Shown one piece after another: positions 1-11,053 of a DNA stretch of 64,000 nucleotides; the stretch's first letter is position 1, and each line of letters begins with the position of its first letter. Origin of the DNA: Lonicera japonica (taxonomy: Eukaryota > Streptophyta > Magnoliopsida > Dipsacales > Caprifoliaceae). The translations under genes were made by a program, and so were the position numbers. Where the stretch lies: positions 248,001-312,000 of the forward strand of contig CM038463.1 of NCBI GenBank assembly GCA_021464415.1. The letters run 5' to 3'. Below the pieces are notes generated by a model. It ran no database searches. It worked only from the letters and a program-made list of their open reading frames with translations, and had not been told where the DNA came from.

Positions 1-1492
1 GTGTCGTACGCCGACGGCGGTTGAATTAGGTGATGATTCCTGGAAACAATGCGAAAAATTCAATGTCTAGATAAGGAGACTAAGGTATGTCTCATACTCA
101 TCATACAAACCATACATTATGCAATTAAACTAGTAGCATGACAACAAGCCTCCAAAGAGATCCCAGAACATTAAGTCTACAATCTCTATACAATACATAA
201 GTTAAAATAAAAAAAGATACATATGAAGTCAACAAAATTTTATGAGCAATGGTCCTTCCCTCGCGGGGACTCTCGACCAACTGTGGTATAGAGGCGACCT
301 ATGAAGTTGCGTCTTTCCCTTTCCTTTTTTCCGAAGAACCTACGGAAGTACCTGTGTAGGAAAATCAAAAGGGGTGAGTCAAACGAACTCAGTAAGAATC
401 ATATATAATGAAATTGTGAGGAATATAGTATGTACAATCTTTTAAGTAACCATATAAAACCAGTTCATAGTGCTGTTGTATACATATATAAGCGTTTCAT
501 AAACTTCGAACCGCTACACTGATAATACTCGCACCATCCAAGCGTACACCAGGTCTGCGTTTCATGGCCTTTCACCCACACGGCTACAGAGCCTCACGAT
601 TGTTTCCATTCACGGTTTTGGGTCTTGCACCCAGGAGACGTCGTCCCAACTTTCGGCCCCATCTGATGAGACCTCACCTGGGACCGTTCATAGACTAGTG
701 CTAATGGATATTTCCAACAAGATATCAACCATCCCAATTTATAATAATAACGCCTTATATACATTTATCCATAAAACCCACATTACTTTAATAATGTAAT
801 CAACAAGAGGAAAGTTATATTAATACTTGTAATTGGTATATTAATTTGTAATTAAGGGTTTCATAAGTAATTTCCACCACTTGAAGTTGTAAGAGTAAAC
901 AATGAACTTATATAATAAGGTTATCAACAAAAATGTGAGGTTCAAGTGGGTTTTGCAGCAAAACAAGCGAGTAGCCATAATTTCTCATCGTATCTAGGAG
1001 TTTTAAACCATATTACGACTATTCAATCCATAAATTTCAATATTTAATAAAAATCCCAAGATATATACATAGACCTATTTAGAAAACCTAGGTTTTCGAC
1101 AAAACATGTGGTAAATTCAAAATAAAGCTACAATAAGGTGTAAAGTAGGTTTTAGTACTAGATTCCTACCTCAATAAAGCTTAATCCTTGAGTTTTAAGG
1201 GTTGAACCAAGCCAATTCCACTGAATTTTGAAATCCCCCAAAGTGTTGCTTCTTGCCCTAACAATGGTGATTGATGAGATGAAGAAGAAGAAGATGGAGA
1301 TGAAAGTGGTAGATATGATGATCTTAAGTTCCCATCTTAAATCAAGGATGAGATCCTTCAAGAAACCCTAAAATTTTCCCCTCCCTTTCTCTCTGTAAGT
1401 CTTGAACTCGAAGGTTTGAAGAATGAGAAGAAAGGGTGTGTTTAGAGGTTTAAAATCGGGTCAAAATTGGTCAAAGAAGATCTGTTCTGATG

Positions 1493-1654
1493 AGTAAGAT
1501 CGATCTTAGTAGTAAGATCAATCTTACTCTGGGTAAAAAGTGTTCTGGTTTGGTTTGTCAACAATTTCAGATGAGTAAGATCGATCTTACTCCAGGCAAA
1601 AAGTGTTATGTCTTGAATCTGCTCAAAATTGACCCTAGTAAAATAGATCTTACT
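1493..1654. repeat. Array of AGTAAGATCGATCTTACT palindromes in chromovirus LTR
   Basis: A perfect 18-bp palindrome, AGTAAGATCGATCTTACT, lies at 1574-1591. Near-copies lie at 1493-1508 (truncated), 1511-1528 (one change) and 1637-1654 (two changes). They sit just upstream, in element sense, of the CT-rich leader, which is the promoter region of the LTR. Short related text (GGGTAAAAAGTGTT / GGCAAAAAGTGTT) recurs between them, so a longer unit was duplicated. A transcription-factor site array is inferred only. Confidence 0.7.
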
Positions 1655-2238
1655 TGGGTCAGCAATAAGTGCCCCTGTTATACTAACACGTAGGTCCTCG
1701 AGACGCTGGAATCTCGTTTTGGTCCAAACACGAAACTTGTAGAGGGGAATGAGATGGAACTTTTGGCACTAACGGGGACTCATTTAAGCATTGGATGAGG
1801 AAGTTATGACCTCTCAAAAATGGCCAAAATTAAGGAATCGTAAAATGTCAAAACGTGTGATTATTGCCTTTTATTCAGTATGGGCCAACCGAATCATGAA
1901 ACGATTGTTCAAGAAAACTTAATTATACCGATACAATATGTTGAAAGTGATAGACTAAATAAAATTCACTCGGGTCATGATATGACCATCCGAAATAACA
2001 TTTTGTGAACACCCCAATCCACGACTCTCGTGCGAATACTGATTTTCTTTAAGCATCCTGCATTTAATCATGAATCATCATACATGCAGAAAGACTGATA
2101 GGAAAGACTCCAATTTTGGACGCGTTGGGAGTCTAAGATAACCCTTGTTGCAGCGCCCCGTTAGAAAATTTGGTTTTTTCCGAGAGCTCCTGCGCATTTT
2201 TTTTATGAGCCAGCCGCACCCCCCTGTCGCACGCCCAA

Positions 2239-2478
2239 CCGTACGGCTACCTGCCAACCGTACGGTTGGCACCTCCTAACCGCACCCCCTAGTCGCACGC
2301 CCAACCGTACGACTACCTGCCAACCGTACGGTTGGCACCTCCTAACCGCACCCCCTAGCCGCACGCCCAACCGTACGGCTGGCACACCCCTGTCGCACGC
2401 CCCAGCCGCACCCCATGCGGCTACCCCCTGCGGTTGGCCTCTTTTGGAGCGTTTTTGGCGCAAATGTTGCTATAAATA
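2239..2478 (+). promoter_or_regulatory. CCGTACGG palindrome array plus TATA box, LTR copy 1
   Basis: CCGTACGG cores start at 2239, 2258, 2324 and 2371, with a CCGTACGA variant at 2305. The two cores of a pair are 19 bp apart and the pair repeats every 66 bp. Most are extended to CAACCGTACGGTTGG or end in GGCTGG, and half-sites (AACCGCA, AGCCGCA) fill the gaps. A TATAAATA box follows at 2471-2478, about 35 bp after the last half-site. The layout is that of an enhancer and core promoter in U3. GTAC is the core bound by plant SBP/SPL proteins in general knowledge, but binding here is untested. Confidence 0.8.
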
Positions 2479-3042
2479 GGACCCTTGGGATCCCATTTTG
2501 GGATCATCAACATTGAATAGTATTTTTGGGTAAGTAGGAGCTTTGTCAAAGTCTCTAGAAAATCATTTTTAGAGAAATTCTGTGAGAGAAAGCTCTAGAG
2601 AGAGAAAGCTCTAGAGAGAGAAGAAAGTCAAGGCAAAGTCCTCCTATCTTCTTCAAGCGCAGCAGGTATAACTTTCTACCAAATCCTTAATTTCAGTATT
2701 GCATTTAATTTCACTTTTAATACAGAAAATTAGATAACTTGCAAAGAAGTTCATTTCTTTCAAAACAAATCCTTTCTAAGTTTTACAAGAAATCTAAAAC
2801 CTGTTTTGACACGTTTTCAAAACAAATAAAATACAAAAACAGTTTCCAAAAGAAAGGAACTACGAGACTCTGATTTCATTCTACGAATGAATACGTAGGC
2901 GCTCGCAAAGCTCGAGTCTGATTTCAAAATATTATTTTAAACTGAATTTATCCGGAAAGGACTATTCTGAAAACCATTCGAACTACTTGCACGATATCTA
3001 AAATAGGAATTAGATGCATGATCCATTAAGAGACCGAAAGGG

Positions 3043-3073
3043 CGAATTGGGTGCCTAACACCTTCCCAATTCG
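3043..3073 (+). other. Conserved LTR hairpin (CGAATTGGG / CCCAATTCG)
   Basis: A 9-bp perfect inverted repeat with a 13-nt loop holding the TGCCTAACACCTT strip. It is present in every copy of this LTR: 12916-12946, 50301-50331, 55605-55635 and 58321-58351 are perfect, and the copy near 46713-46743 has one mismatch. It lies downstream of the TATA box, so it would be in the transcript. A role in packaging, dimerisation or 3' processing is a guess. Confidence 0.75.
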
Positions 3074-3358
3074 TAACGTAGTTCCCGAACCCTAACAAAG
3101 TCAATTTTCAAAATAAATCTCTGGTTTCAAACGTATGAAGGATAATTCATTTTTGAATTGTCCTTCGTACGATCTTTTGTTTGTTTTCTCGTAAAACAAA
3201 CTGGCGACTCTACAAAACACGTTTTTCAAATAAAACCGAGAACGAGGACTACTCTTTTCTTCTCTCGGGGTATGGGTCCGAATTCTCACACATTTTCATT
3301 AGAACGAAAAAGTTTCTAAACAAAAGGAAACATGGATAATCACACTAGGGGTATTACA

Positions 3359-3997
3359 ACCTCCCCTCCTTATAGAATTTCGTCCTTGAAATTATAAAGG
3401 ATCGGGTTAGAAAGTACCTTACTGAAACAAGTGTGGATATCTTGATAAAATTTCTGACTCTAGTTCCCACGCAACTTCTTCTACACCATGGTGTCTCTAG
3501 ATGACTTTCAATAATGGGATCACTCGGTTACGGAGAACTTGCTCCTTACGATCCACCACTGCTACTGGGCATGTTTTATAAGAAACATCTTCATTAATTT
3601 ATAATGCGTCAGTCATAACGACATGAGAAGGGTCCGGCACATACTTGCGTAGCATTGACACATGAAACACATTATGAACACGCTGAAGTGAAAAAGGTAG
3701 ATCGAGACGATAAGAAACCGAACCAACACGTTCAATAACTTCGAATGACCCAATGTACCTTGGAGCCAACTTACCTTTATTCCCAAATCTTACAATGCTA
3801 TGACGGGGTTTAACCTTAAGGAAAACATAGTCACCTACTTCGAACTCAAGTGGTCAACGTCTTTTATCGACGTAACTTTTTTGTCTGCTTTGGGCAGTCA
3901 TCGGGCGCTGCTTAGTCAATTTGACTTTCTCTGTGGTTTCTTGCACCAACTGCGGCCCTAGTAACGAAGCTTATCCAGCTTCGGTCCAACACACCGG
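3359..3997 (-). pseudogene. Chromovirus pol C-terminus: integrase tail and chromodomain remnant
   Basis: Read on the minus strand, this gives integrase C-terminal text (GPQLVQETTEKV; EVGDYVFLKVKPRHSIVRFG; GKLAPRYIGSFEVIERVGSV; VHNVFHVSMLRKYVPDPSHV). A chromodomain-like end follows (RHHGVEEVAWELESE). Downstream is the usual 'AGGACGAAATTCTAT' strip and the LTR. In-frame stops occur after the GEAS-type box and near the chromodomain, so it is dead. The upstream pol is missing because the Athila-like element joins here at 3998; the broken sequence is the PVCWTEAG box of the integrase. The plus-strand open frame at 3921-4112 is a shadow. Confidence 0.85.
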
Positions 3998-5550
3998 TGA
4001 CGCGTGTGAAATAGTGCAATCGTATACACCCAAGTGTAGGCGATCAAGTTGTAATACAGACTTATGGAAGTCCGAGTGTCGAACCACAGGGAGGGGACTA
4101 AAGGTTTTGTAGATCATGTGTTTATATAGTAATTATTGATTGATTAAAATTGTTGTGAATTGCTTTGTGGAAAAATGTGTAAAACAAAACTTAAAGCTCT
4201 GAGAATATTCTTGTTTTAAAGGAAAGCGAAGGCTTTGGGGGTTTATTTGTTATTTATTGGGAACCATGGTTTATGAATCCAATTCAGCTCATTCATTCTC
4301 CTTATTGTGTTGCATATTGTACTTTTCATTTAGAAGTCTAGATGTTGGTGGTAAAAGATTTCTATGAAATACAATCAATCCAACTTTACTAGGCTACCTT
4401 ATGAGGGAAGACAAACACCACATTTAAGGGAACAAATAAGTAATTAGAAAGTCCTCAAATATAGGCACAAAGTATGTTTAAGTGTTGTAGGTGACAAAGA
4501 AAAATAAAACCTTACTTTACACTTAACCACAAAATGTGACCATAATTGAAATAAAACTCTATAATTTTATATAAAAAGCATAGCCATCCATTTATAATGG
4601 TGGTTGTTGAATAATATATGCTTACTTGAAGTAATTTGTTTGTATATAAATGATTTAACTAGTACTAATCATACATGGCATGAAGAGTCTATGTATCATT
4701 TATGTACTAAACATGTCCATTAATCACCAAACAATTCCATATACATGGCATAAGGAGGCAAAGGAGATTAAAATGGAGGTTCCATAATATTTATGGTGTT
4801 TTAAGCCATCAAATATTATGGAGAATTATTAATAGATGAGAAGCATAGTTATTTAACAATACTAGGCACAGAGCTTTTAAAGAATTGAAATGAGTCTATT
4901 ACAACTGATTGAGAATATAAGAAGAAGAAGAATATTTCACTCTATTTTTCTCTCTTTATTACAAGAAGATTTCTCACTCTCCAATTATGTTCATGTGGTT
5001 AATGGAATGGGGTGGAGATGTACATATAGTTGTTATAAAATAAATCCAATGGTCTACATTGAATCCCACCAACCACGATCTAAGGGCTCACATTTGTTCT
5101 CACATGATATAAGTGATGTAAGCCATGACATCACTAAAGACTTATGTAAGCGATGACATCATCGATGCATGATGTAAGCAATGACATCATCTATACATGA
5201 TGTAAACAATGACATCAGCAAGTACTAGTCAAAAATACTATTTTTAAAACAAAATAAAAAATAATTCTTATAATTAAAACTACTTAAAATAATGCTTCCA
5301 AATTATTCCAATTGGTTTAAGCCCATGTAGTCTTGTCCGCATCAATAACGTAATCCTTGCCATTCTTCTTTAAACCTTTGAATGAGCCCTTTCAATGACA
5401 AAAAATGGCTTGCATTAATTTGTTAGCACATTAATTTGCTATGAACCAACAATTCGTAATTTGAGGTTTAATTAGTGTGTTTAGCCATATAAGAGCACTA
5501 TAATGTTTACAAAAGCGTATTCTCATATTCAATATAGTGCGCTTATCACA
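3998..5550 (-). mobile_element. Athila-like Ty3/gypsy 3' LTR
   Basis: The element-sense start is TGTGATAAGCGC at 5550, preceded by a G-run polypurine tract (TAAGTTGGGGG). The end is ...CACGCGTCA at 3998. The last 150 bases have the 'CGACACTCGGACTTCC ... TACACTTGGGTGTATACG' style typical of Athila/Tat LTR ends. The pol on the same strand further right (6912-9582) belongs to it. The insertion broke the chromovirus integrase at ACCGG (3993-3997). The matching duplicate on the far side is not in the window. U3 holds a four-unit 28-bp dyad array (5114-5217). A TATA-like stretch at about 5030-5045 is only suggestive. No genes inside. Confidence 0.8.
5114..5217 (-). promoter_or_regulatory. Four 28-bp as-1-like dyads in Athila LTR U3
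   Basis: Units at 5114, 5142, 5170 and 5198 are spaced exactly 28 bp. The best unit is TGATGTAAGCAATGACATCA (5170-5189), an inverted repeat TGATGT...ACATCA. It resembles the plant as-1 element (TGACG-TAAG-N-ATGACG, bound by TGA-type bZIP factors) with each CpG changed to TpG or CpA. Unit 2 keeps a CpG (AAGCGATGACATCA). The array lies about 330-440 bp into the LTR, in U3. Regulatory function is inferred from layout and resemblance. Confidence 0.65.
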
Positions 5551-6911
5551 CCCCCAACTTACTTCTTGCTAGTCCCTTAACAAGTCTAAACACTATACCA
5601 ATAAAAAGGATGCATTTGGCTAATGCATCGTGCCTTTAAATCTCAAAGTTCCCAAAGAGGATGAGTGGCCTTCTCGTGAAGGTTTTCAGAGATGATACCT
5701 ACAAACATTCAAATCATGATATTGTCTAATATTCATGTTTACTTTTAATTCTATTGTGCAAGTCATGATTTAACATTTCAAACGCCTCTTTAGAATGAAT
5801 GGCAATCAAACAAAATCTCAAAAATCTATATAAATTTAGAAATAAGCTTCAAATGTTGTCTTCCTTGTGTGTGTGATTTTTGATTTAAAAGAACTTTTAA
5901 CATGTCAATAAAGTGTTTTGATTATCCCTTTGGAAAGAAGCAAAGTTTTCAAGTGAAGAAACACCTATTTTTACAAAACACATAAGCTCAGTCCTTTTTT
6001 TTTTTCTTTCTTTGGTTCTTGGATTTTTTTGTTTACAAGGGAATATAGGCACTTTTATGCATGATGAATAGGTAGCCTTTTTCTTCTATATTTTTCTTTT
6101 GTGTGCCTTTGAAGCTACTTTGCTTTTCTCAAGGTGGCTTCACTCTAATTCATAAGGCAGCCTTTTCCAACTATTCCAAGTATCAAAAAAATAGGCTAAT
6201 TAATTTACCAAGTGAAACATTAAGTCCGGTTTAGATACAAAGCCTTTTCCAAGAGTTTTATCTGTTAAGCTTATTTAAGAGAGATTCTTTCTTGTAAGAG
6301 GAGTTATTTGTTTATTTTCTTTAAAACAAAGCTTCTTTCTAAGACAAAAACAACTAAATTTGTTATGACAAAAGTTCAATTTTAAATCAAATGTGCATTT
6401 TTAATGTGAGAGACAACTTGAAGGAACGTAAGCCTAATTAAAGATAGATATTAAGAGATAACAATTGGTTGCCTATCCTAATCAAGAGTTATAATGCCAA
6501 GATCAAAACATGAACATGAGCTGAAATTTTAAAATTTTAAACATGGATACTAAGCCTTATCATGATTTCAAAAAAAATGGGGTCTAAACATGGAAAATAA
6601 TCAAACTTAAACAAAAATTTGAAATGAAAAATTACATTTCCTTACCCCCCCCCAACTTGAAGTGAGCATTGTCCCCAATGCTTTGAGCAATTGATCTTTG
6701 AGAGGCATTTTCCAATCTTCAGGACCTCAGTTTTTTTTTGCTTTTTTTTTAGGATGGCTTCTTGTGCTACAAAAAAAAATACTTAAACAAATATATATAT
6801 ATATATATGTATATTATTTAGACATGACAACCTATATTTTTACACATAGGTTGGTTCCTTTAGAGGGATGGACTCCTCCAAAGTTGGAATTTCCAAAAAT
6901 TGCTTTAATCG
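5551..6911 (-). other. Athila-like element 3' noncoding stretch (polypurine tract, T-rich)
   Basis: This is the stretch between integrase and 3' LTR. It opens (element sense) with TTGGGGGGGGGTAAGG at about 6645-6660 beside a GCATTGGGGACAATGCTC strip, a sequence style common just after Athila pol. It ends with the polypurine tract beside the LTR at 5551-5560. Otherwise it is AT-rich with long T and A runs (around 5998, 6730, 6770) and a (TA)n strip at about 6791-6808. I see no env-like or other coding remnant. Confidence 0.6.
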
Positions 6912-7774
6912 TTAGCCATTGACTTTAAATACAAAGCCATTTTTGGGACCTTCCACCGTCACGGCTCCGTATGGATAAACATGTTTAACAATAAATGGGC
7001 CGGTCCATCTTGATTTTAATTTTCCCAGGAAGAGATGTAAACGAGAATTGTAAACAAGGACTTTTTGACCAATTTGAAAATCTTTTCTCAATATATTTTT
7101 ATAGTGAAAATTTTTTGCTCGGTCCTTGCTTATTTTTGCATTTTCATATGCATCTATTCTCAACTCCTCAATTTCTTTGATTTGGACTTTTCGATTTTCA
7201 TTCGCTTCTTTGAAATCGAAATTCAATTTCTTAATTGCCCAAAAGATTTATGTTCTAATTCCACGGGCAAGTGGTATGATTTTCCAAATACTAATCGATA
7301 GGGAGACATATTAAGATTGGTTTTAAAAGCCGTCCGGTATGCCCAAAGCGCATCATTTAAGCGCAAAGACCAATCTTTACGAGTTGGATTTATCGTTTTT
7401 TCCAAAATTTGTTTGATCTCCCTATTTGCGAGTTCCGCTTGCCCGTTTGTTTGGGGATGATAGGCGAGTGATACTTTATGTGTCACACCATACTTACGCA
7501 TGAGTGCTTCAAAAGATCAATTACAAAAATGTGTACCACCATCACTTATTATTGCTTTCGGAATACCAAACCCTGCAAGAATATTTTCTTTCAAAAATTG
7601 AATTACCACATTGTGGTCATTTGTCTTGCAAGCTTTGGCTTCCATCCATTTAGAAACATAATCTACAGTAACTAAAATGTAAAGATTACCAAATGAGGGT
7701 GGGAAAGGTCCTATGAAATCAATACCCCAACAATCGAAGATTTCAAGAATCAAAATTGGATTGAGTGGCATCAT
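6912..7774 (-). pseudogene. Athila-like integrase
   Basis: Minus-strand text in order: catalytic core start [12 protein letters not shown] (first acidic residue), [10 protein letters not shown], then [15 protein letters not shown] (second), [20 protein letters not shown] (third, E), then the C-terminal [22 protein letters not shown] and the VYNSRLHLFLGKLKSRWTGPF box. The D,D,E residues are all still present. The reading frame breaks at a stop near 7516 (CN*SF) and by a frame change at about 7225, so the protein is not made. It would insert element cDNA into host DNA. It follows RNase H in the usual gypsy order RT-RH-IN. Confidence 0.88.
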
Positions 7775-8458
7775 GCTTCATCGTGTAATCTCTCTGAGGA
7801 TTTGGCATCTCGGACATGCTTTGCAATAGTGATGCGTGTCTTTGAACAACGTTGGTCAATAAAGGCCGCATTGAAGAATCTTTGCTGCAGTTTTCTTTGA
7901 AGAGAAATACCCACCACAGGCTTCGGTGTGGCAAAAAGTAATAACACTTTCAACTTCTTCATCCGGAATGCAACGTCGAATGATTTGATCCGCACAATAT
8001 TTGAAAAGATATGGCTCATCCCAATATAATTGCTTTGCTTCATTGATGAATCTCCTCTTATCTTGTGAGCTCCATTCTTTCGGCATCTCTCTGGTGATAA
8101 TAAAATTGACAATATTGGCATACCATGGAGAAGATGAAGATGATACCGAAAATAAGTGTTCATCAAGAAATGAATCTTCGATTGGACTTTCGTCAATTGG
8201 ATCATTGAACATGAGCCTTGACAAGTGATCGGCTACCACATTTTCGACTCCTTTCTTGTCCTTAATCGTGATGTTGAATTCTTGAAGCAAAAGAATCCAA
8301 CGTAAGAGTCGTGGCTTTGCATTTTTCTTTATGAACAAATATTTGAGAGCTGCATGGTCCGTAAAGATTAGAATTGGTGAGCCGATGAGATAGGATAGAA
8401 ATTTGTTAAGAGCAAAGACAATTGCAAGGAGTTCCTTCTCGGTGGTGGTGTAATTCAT
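7775..8458 (-). pseudogene. Athila-like RNase H and integrase zinc-finger remnant
   Basis: The minus-strand frame 8458-7856 begins within RNase H ([66 protein letters not shown]). It continues into the linker and the zinc-binding domain ([34 protein letters not shown]), where a frameshift follows near 7856. Zinc-binding residues continue in the next frame (MLFCKACPRCQ-like region, 7775-7830). The conserved TEKELLA and ADHLSR boxes are intact. Shadow frames on the plus strand are meaningless. Confidence 0.82.
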
Positions 8459-9582
8459 TTGAGCCTCATTAAGAGTTCGGATAGATTAATAAATTACACC
8501 TGACTTTTTGTTTTTCTTTTTTGTCCAAGCACCGCACCAATTGCATAGTCACGTGCATCACACATAAGCTTGAATGGAAGATTCCAATCCGGGCTTTGCA
8601 TAATTTGAGCAATAGTGAGCAATTGTTTGAGTTTATTGAAAGCTTCCTCACATTTAACGGTCCACTCGAACGAGGCATCTTTGAGGAGAAGATTACACAA
8701 CGGTTTAGTAATTAAGCTAAAATTTTGTATAAATCTTCGGTAGAATTCGGCGTGACCCAAAAACGAACGAACATCTTTGATTGTTTTTGGAGTTGGCAAT
8801 TTGGCAATGAGATCCACCTTTGCTTTGTCAACTTTAATTCCTTTTTTGGACACCACATGGCTCAAAACAATTCCTTTGGTCACCATAAAGTGACACTTTT
8901 CCCAATTCAAAAAAGCCTATTTTTTACACATCGTGTTAGAACCTGCTCAAGATTTAATAAACAGTTATCGAATGACTCACCGTAAACGGTGAAGTCATCC
9001 ATAAACACTTCTAGTGTTCTTTCAACAAGATCACTAAAAATGCTTAGCATGCATCTTTGAAAAGTTGCGGGCGCATTACATAATCCAAATGGCATTCGTC
9101 GGTATGCAAATGTGCCAAACGGACATGTAAATGTCGTCTTCTCTTGATCGTCCAAATCAATTTCAATTTGGTTATACCCAGAAAATCCATCCAAAAAATA
9201 ATAAAATTCATGCCCCGCCACTCTTTCTAGTATTTGATCTAAAAACGGTAATGGAAAATGATCTTTATGTGTCACTGCATTTAGCTTACGGTAATCGATG
9301 CACATACGCCACCCAGAAGTGACTCTTTGTGGAATCAATTCATTTTTATCATTTTTAACTACCGTGAGCCCGGACTTTTTTGGTACAACTTTGGTAGGGC
9401 TTACCCACTTACTATCCGAAATCGGATAAATGATTTTTGCATCAAGCAATTTCAACACCTCGTTTCTAACAACATCTTGAATGTGTGGATTCAAACGGCG
9501 TTGAAATTGTCTCGATGGTTTAGCCTCATCTTTCAAATAAATTTTATGAGTACAGATTAAAGAACTAATCCCATGAAGATCG
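8459..9582 (-). pseudogene. Athila-like reverse transcriptase, cut by a copia LTR
   Basis: The minus strand reads from HGISSLICTHKIYLKDEAKP through RRLNPHIQDVVRNEVLKLLD, IIYPISDSKWVSPTKVVPKK, WRMCIDYRKLNAVTHKDHFP, FSGYNQIEI and RRMPFGLCNAPATFQRCM. It continues to the catalytic box as VFMDDFTVYG (the usual YVDD/FMDD position), then FLGHAEFYRRFI. These are Athila-lineage RT signatures. A stop breaks the frame near 8906-8910, and an in-frame stop lies in the following RNase H start. The upstream part (protease, gag) is absent because the copia LTR starts at 9583. RT converts element RNA to cDNA; this copy is dead. Confidence 0.88.
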
Positions 9583-11053
9583 TGTTAGAGTAATATACTA
9601 AAAGCCATAATTTTGTTGTTGGTTTAGATATGTTATAAACTCGATTTTGCTATTTTAATGAGAATCTTTATGGGCAATGGTTGCATTATATTATTTATTT
9701 AAATATTGTGCATGTGCTTGTCTTTTATTCCTTATAGTGGATGATTTAGTGTGTAGAGTATAGCTTATACACAGAAGATTATATCATCGGTTCTTGTGGA
9801 ATATAAGTTTAATGGTTCACAGTCTTAGATGGAATTGGACACCCATCGGTAGGTTTGTAACACAAGTTTTAGTAGTTTATCTTAACTATAGGAAGCGGTA
9901 TAGTTTTAACTCGTTGTGCTAGTACACTTTATGTGTATTGAATAGGACCAGTTTGGGTTAATTGTTTTTATACTGACTATATAAAACAATTTAAAATCCC
10001 ATGCTTATTATGATTACTTATGCTTTTAATCTTGAAATAATTAATAGACATATATATGTAATGTTTGTCATTTTGACTCATTAAGAGTGAGATTCATTTA
10101 TGGATCAACAATCTTCATGAATTGGATGACGACACTATATGTATGATGAATATTAATTATTAATGGAATCCACGTCCCAGTATAGGGATTGATGATAGCC
10201 CTCTGAGAAGGTTATAAGTTTTGATCATGTCAAACCCTGCAGGTGAATTATGTTAATCCGACATGTCAAATAAGTTAAGTGGTAGGCTCAAGGATTAAGA
10301 AGTCATTTAAATATAATTGTCAGTAATTTAATTTAAATGACAGTTATCTGTAATCTTAACGTGGGGAGAATAATAAGTATTTAATAACAAGGAGCTCGAA
10401 ATATAATTTTGAGATAAGGATAGGAGTGCAATTATAATTCTTTAGTGGTGTGAATTATAATTTATGGAAGGAACTAATTCATAGTGGAATTAGGATTCCA
10501 ACTTTCCATAGGAAGCCCAAACACTTATTTCTCCTTAAGGCCCATATCGTAGCCTTATATATACGCCAGCCTTGTCTCTTCTTATAATAACAATAATTCT
10601 CATGAGTTAGGGTTTGTTCTATTGAGAGAGGGATAAATCTTGGTGATACCGTAGCCCACACTAGGTGCAAGATTTGATGGCGGGAGGAATACGATAAAAG
10701 ATCTTTAGGTTTTCGGTACTGCTGTCGTAAATTAATTGTAACTTTTGATCGCACCGTTGGATAGGGCTGATTTTCGGATATGTCGTTCTGAACGCAAAGT
10801 TACATTTATTGCGCAAAAAATCAAGATGATCAGAAGTCGTTTCAGTGGCGAAAACAATCGATTTTCGCAGCCCAGCGAAAATTAAAAAATCTAACCAAAT
10901 CGCAATCTGATGCTTTCAAACCCTAGTCTCCTCATATGAATCCTCTACATGATCCACAAAGGTGAAATCCCTTTATTCTTATATGATTTTAGCAAAAGTT
11001 TTTTTTTCAATTTATACACAATATCAAACGATCCTGTATTTATGTCTCCATCA
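9583..11053 (+). mobile_element. Ty1/copia LTR, plus orientation (solo or remnant)
   Basis: It starts TGTTAGAGTAATATAC and ends ...TGTCTCCATCA, 1471 bp. It is collinear, in reverse, with the minus LTR at 11311-14160 and related to the LTR at 23499-24805. No polypurine tract lies before it and no TGGTATCAGAGC primer site lies after it. It is therefore a solo LTR or a recombination product rather than half of a complete element. The flanks (GATCG left, ACCAG right) are not a target-site duplication, which favours rearrangement. It interrupts the Athila-like RT. Confidence 0.85.

Larger units (their letters stand above)
2004..3290 (+). mobile_element. Tat/Ogre-like solo LTR, copy 1
   Basis: The sequence starts TGTGAACACCCC and ends ...GAATTCTCACA. 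It is flanked by a perfect 5-bp target-site duplication CATTT (1999-2003 and 3291-3295), and no internal region is present, so it is a solo LTR of 1287 bp. In order it holds a U3 start, a CCGTACGG palindrome array (2239-2378), a TATAAATA box (2471-2478), an AGAGAG-rich leader, and a hairpin with the conserved GGTGTTAGGCACCC strip (complement here). The same element occurs at 12701, 46511, 49331, 55407 and 58106. Assignment to the Tat lineage (Ogre/Retand type) is inferred from LTR style and from the antisense PMD gene beside copy 6. Its pol is not visible in this window. Confidence 0.88.
1..3358 (-). mobile_element. Ty3/gypsy chromovirus 3' LTR (partial), split by a Tat-type solo LTR
   Basis: The right boundary reads ...GGGGTATTACA, the complement of a TGTAATACCCC LTR start. 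It lies directly beside the end of a chromodomain-type pol on the same strand. The left end lies outside or at the window edge. The strip at about 371-392 (GGTGAGTCAAACGAACTCAG) matches, in reverse, the '...CCGTTTGGCTCACTCCC' strip of the plus LTR at 53076-56776, so the two are related. A CT/GA-rich leader (about 1260-1420) and a dyad array (1493-1654) mark the promoter area. No gene is present; the short open frames inside are chance. A Tat-like solo LTR occupies 2004-3290 with a duplicated CATTT at both edges. The lineage (Tekay/Del-like) is an inference from the LTR ends and the neighbouring chromodomain. Confidence 0.75.

Noticed and set aside
2219..2445. Possible CRISPR-like array (regular palindromic repeats)
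   Set aside because: The context is a plant LTR, the spacers are themselves repeated, and there are no cas genes. It is a promoter repeat.
7065..7314. Plus-strand frames across the Athila-like integrase (also 8001-8228, 8521-8985, 9131-9560)
   Set aside because: They are antisense shadows of the minus-strand pol.
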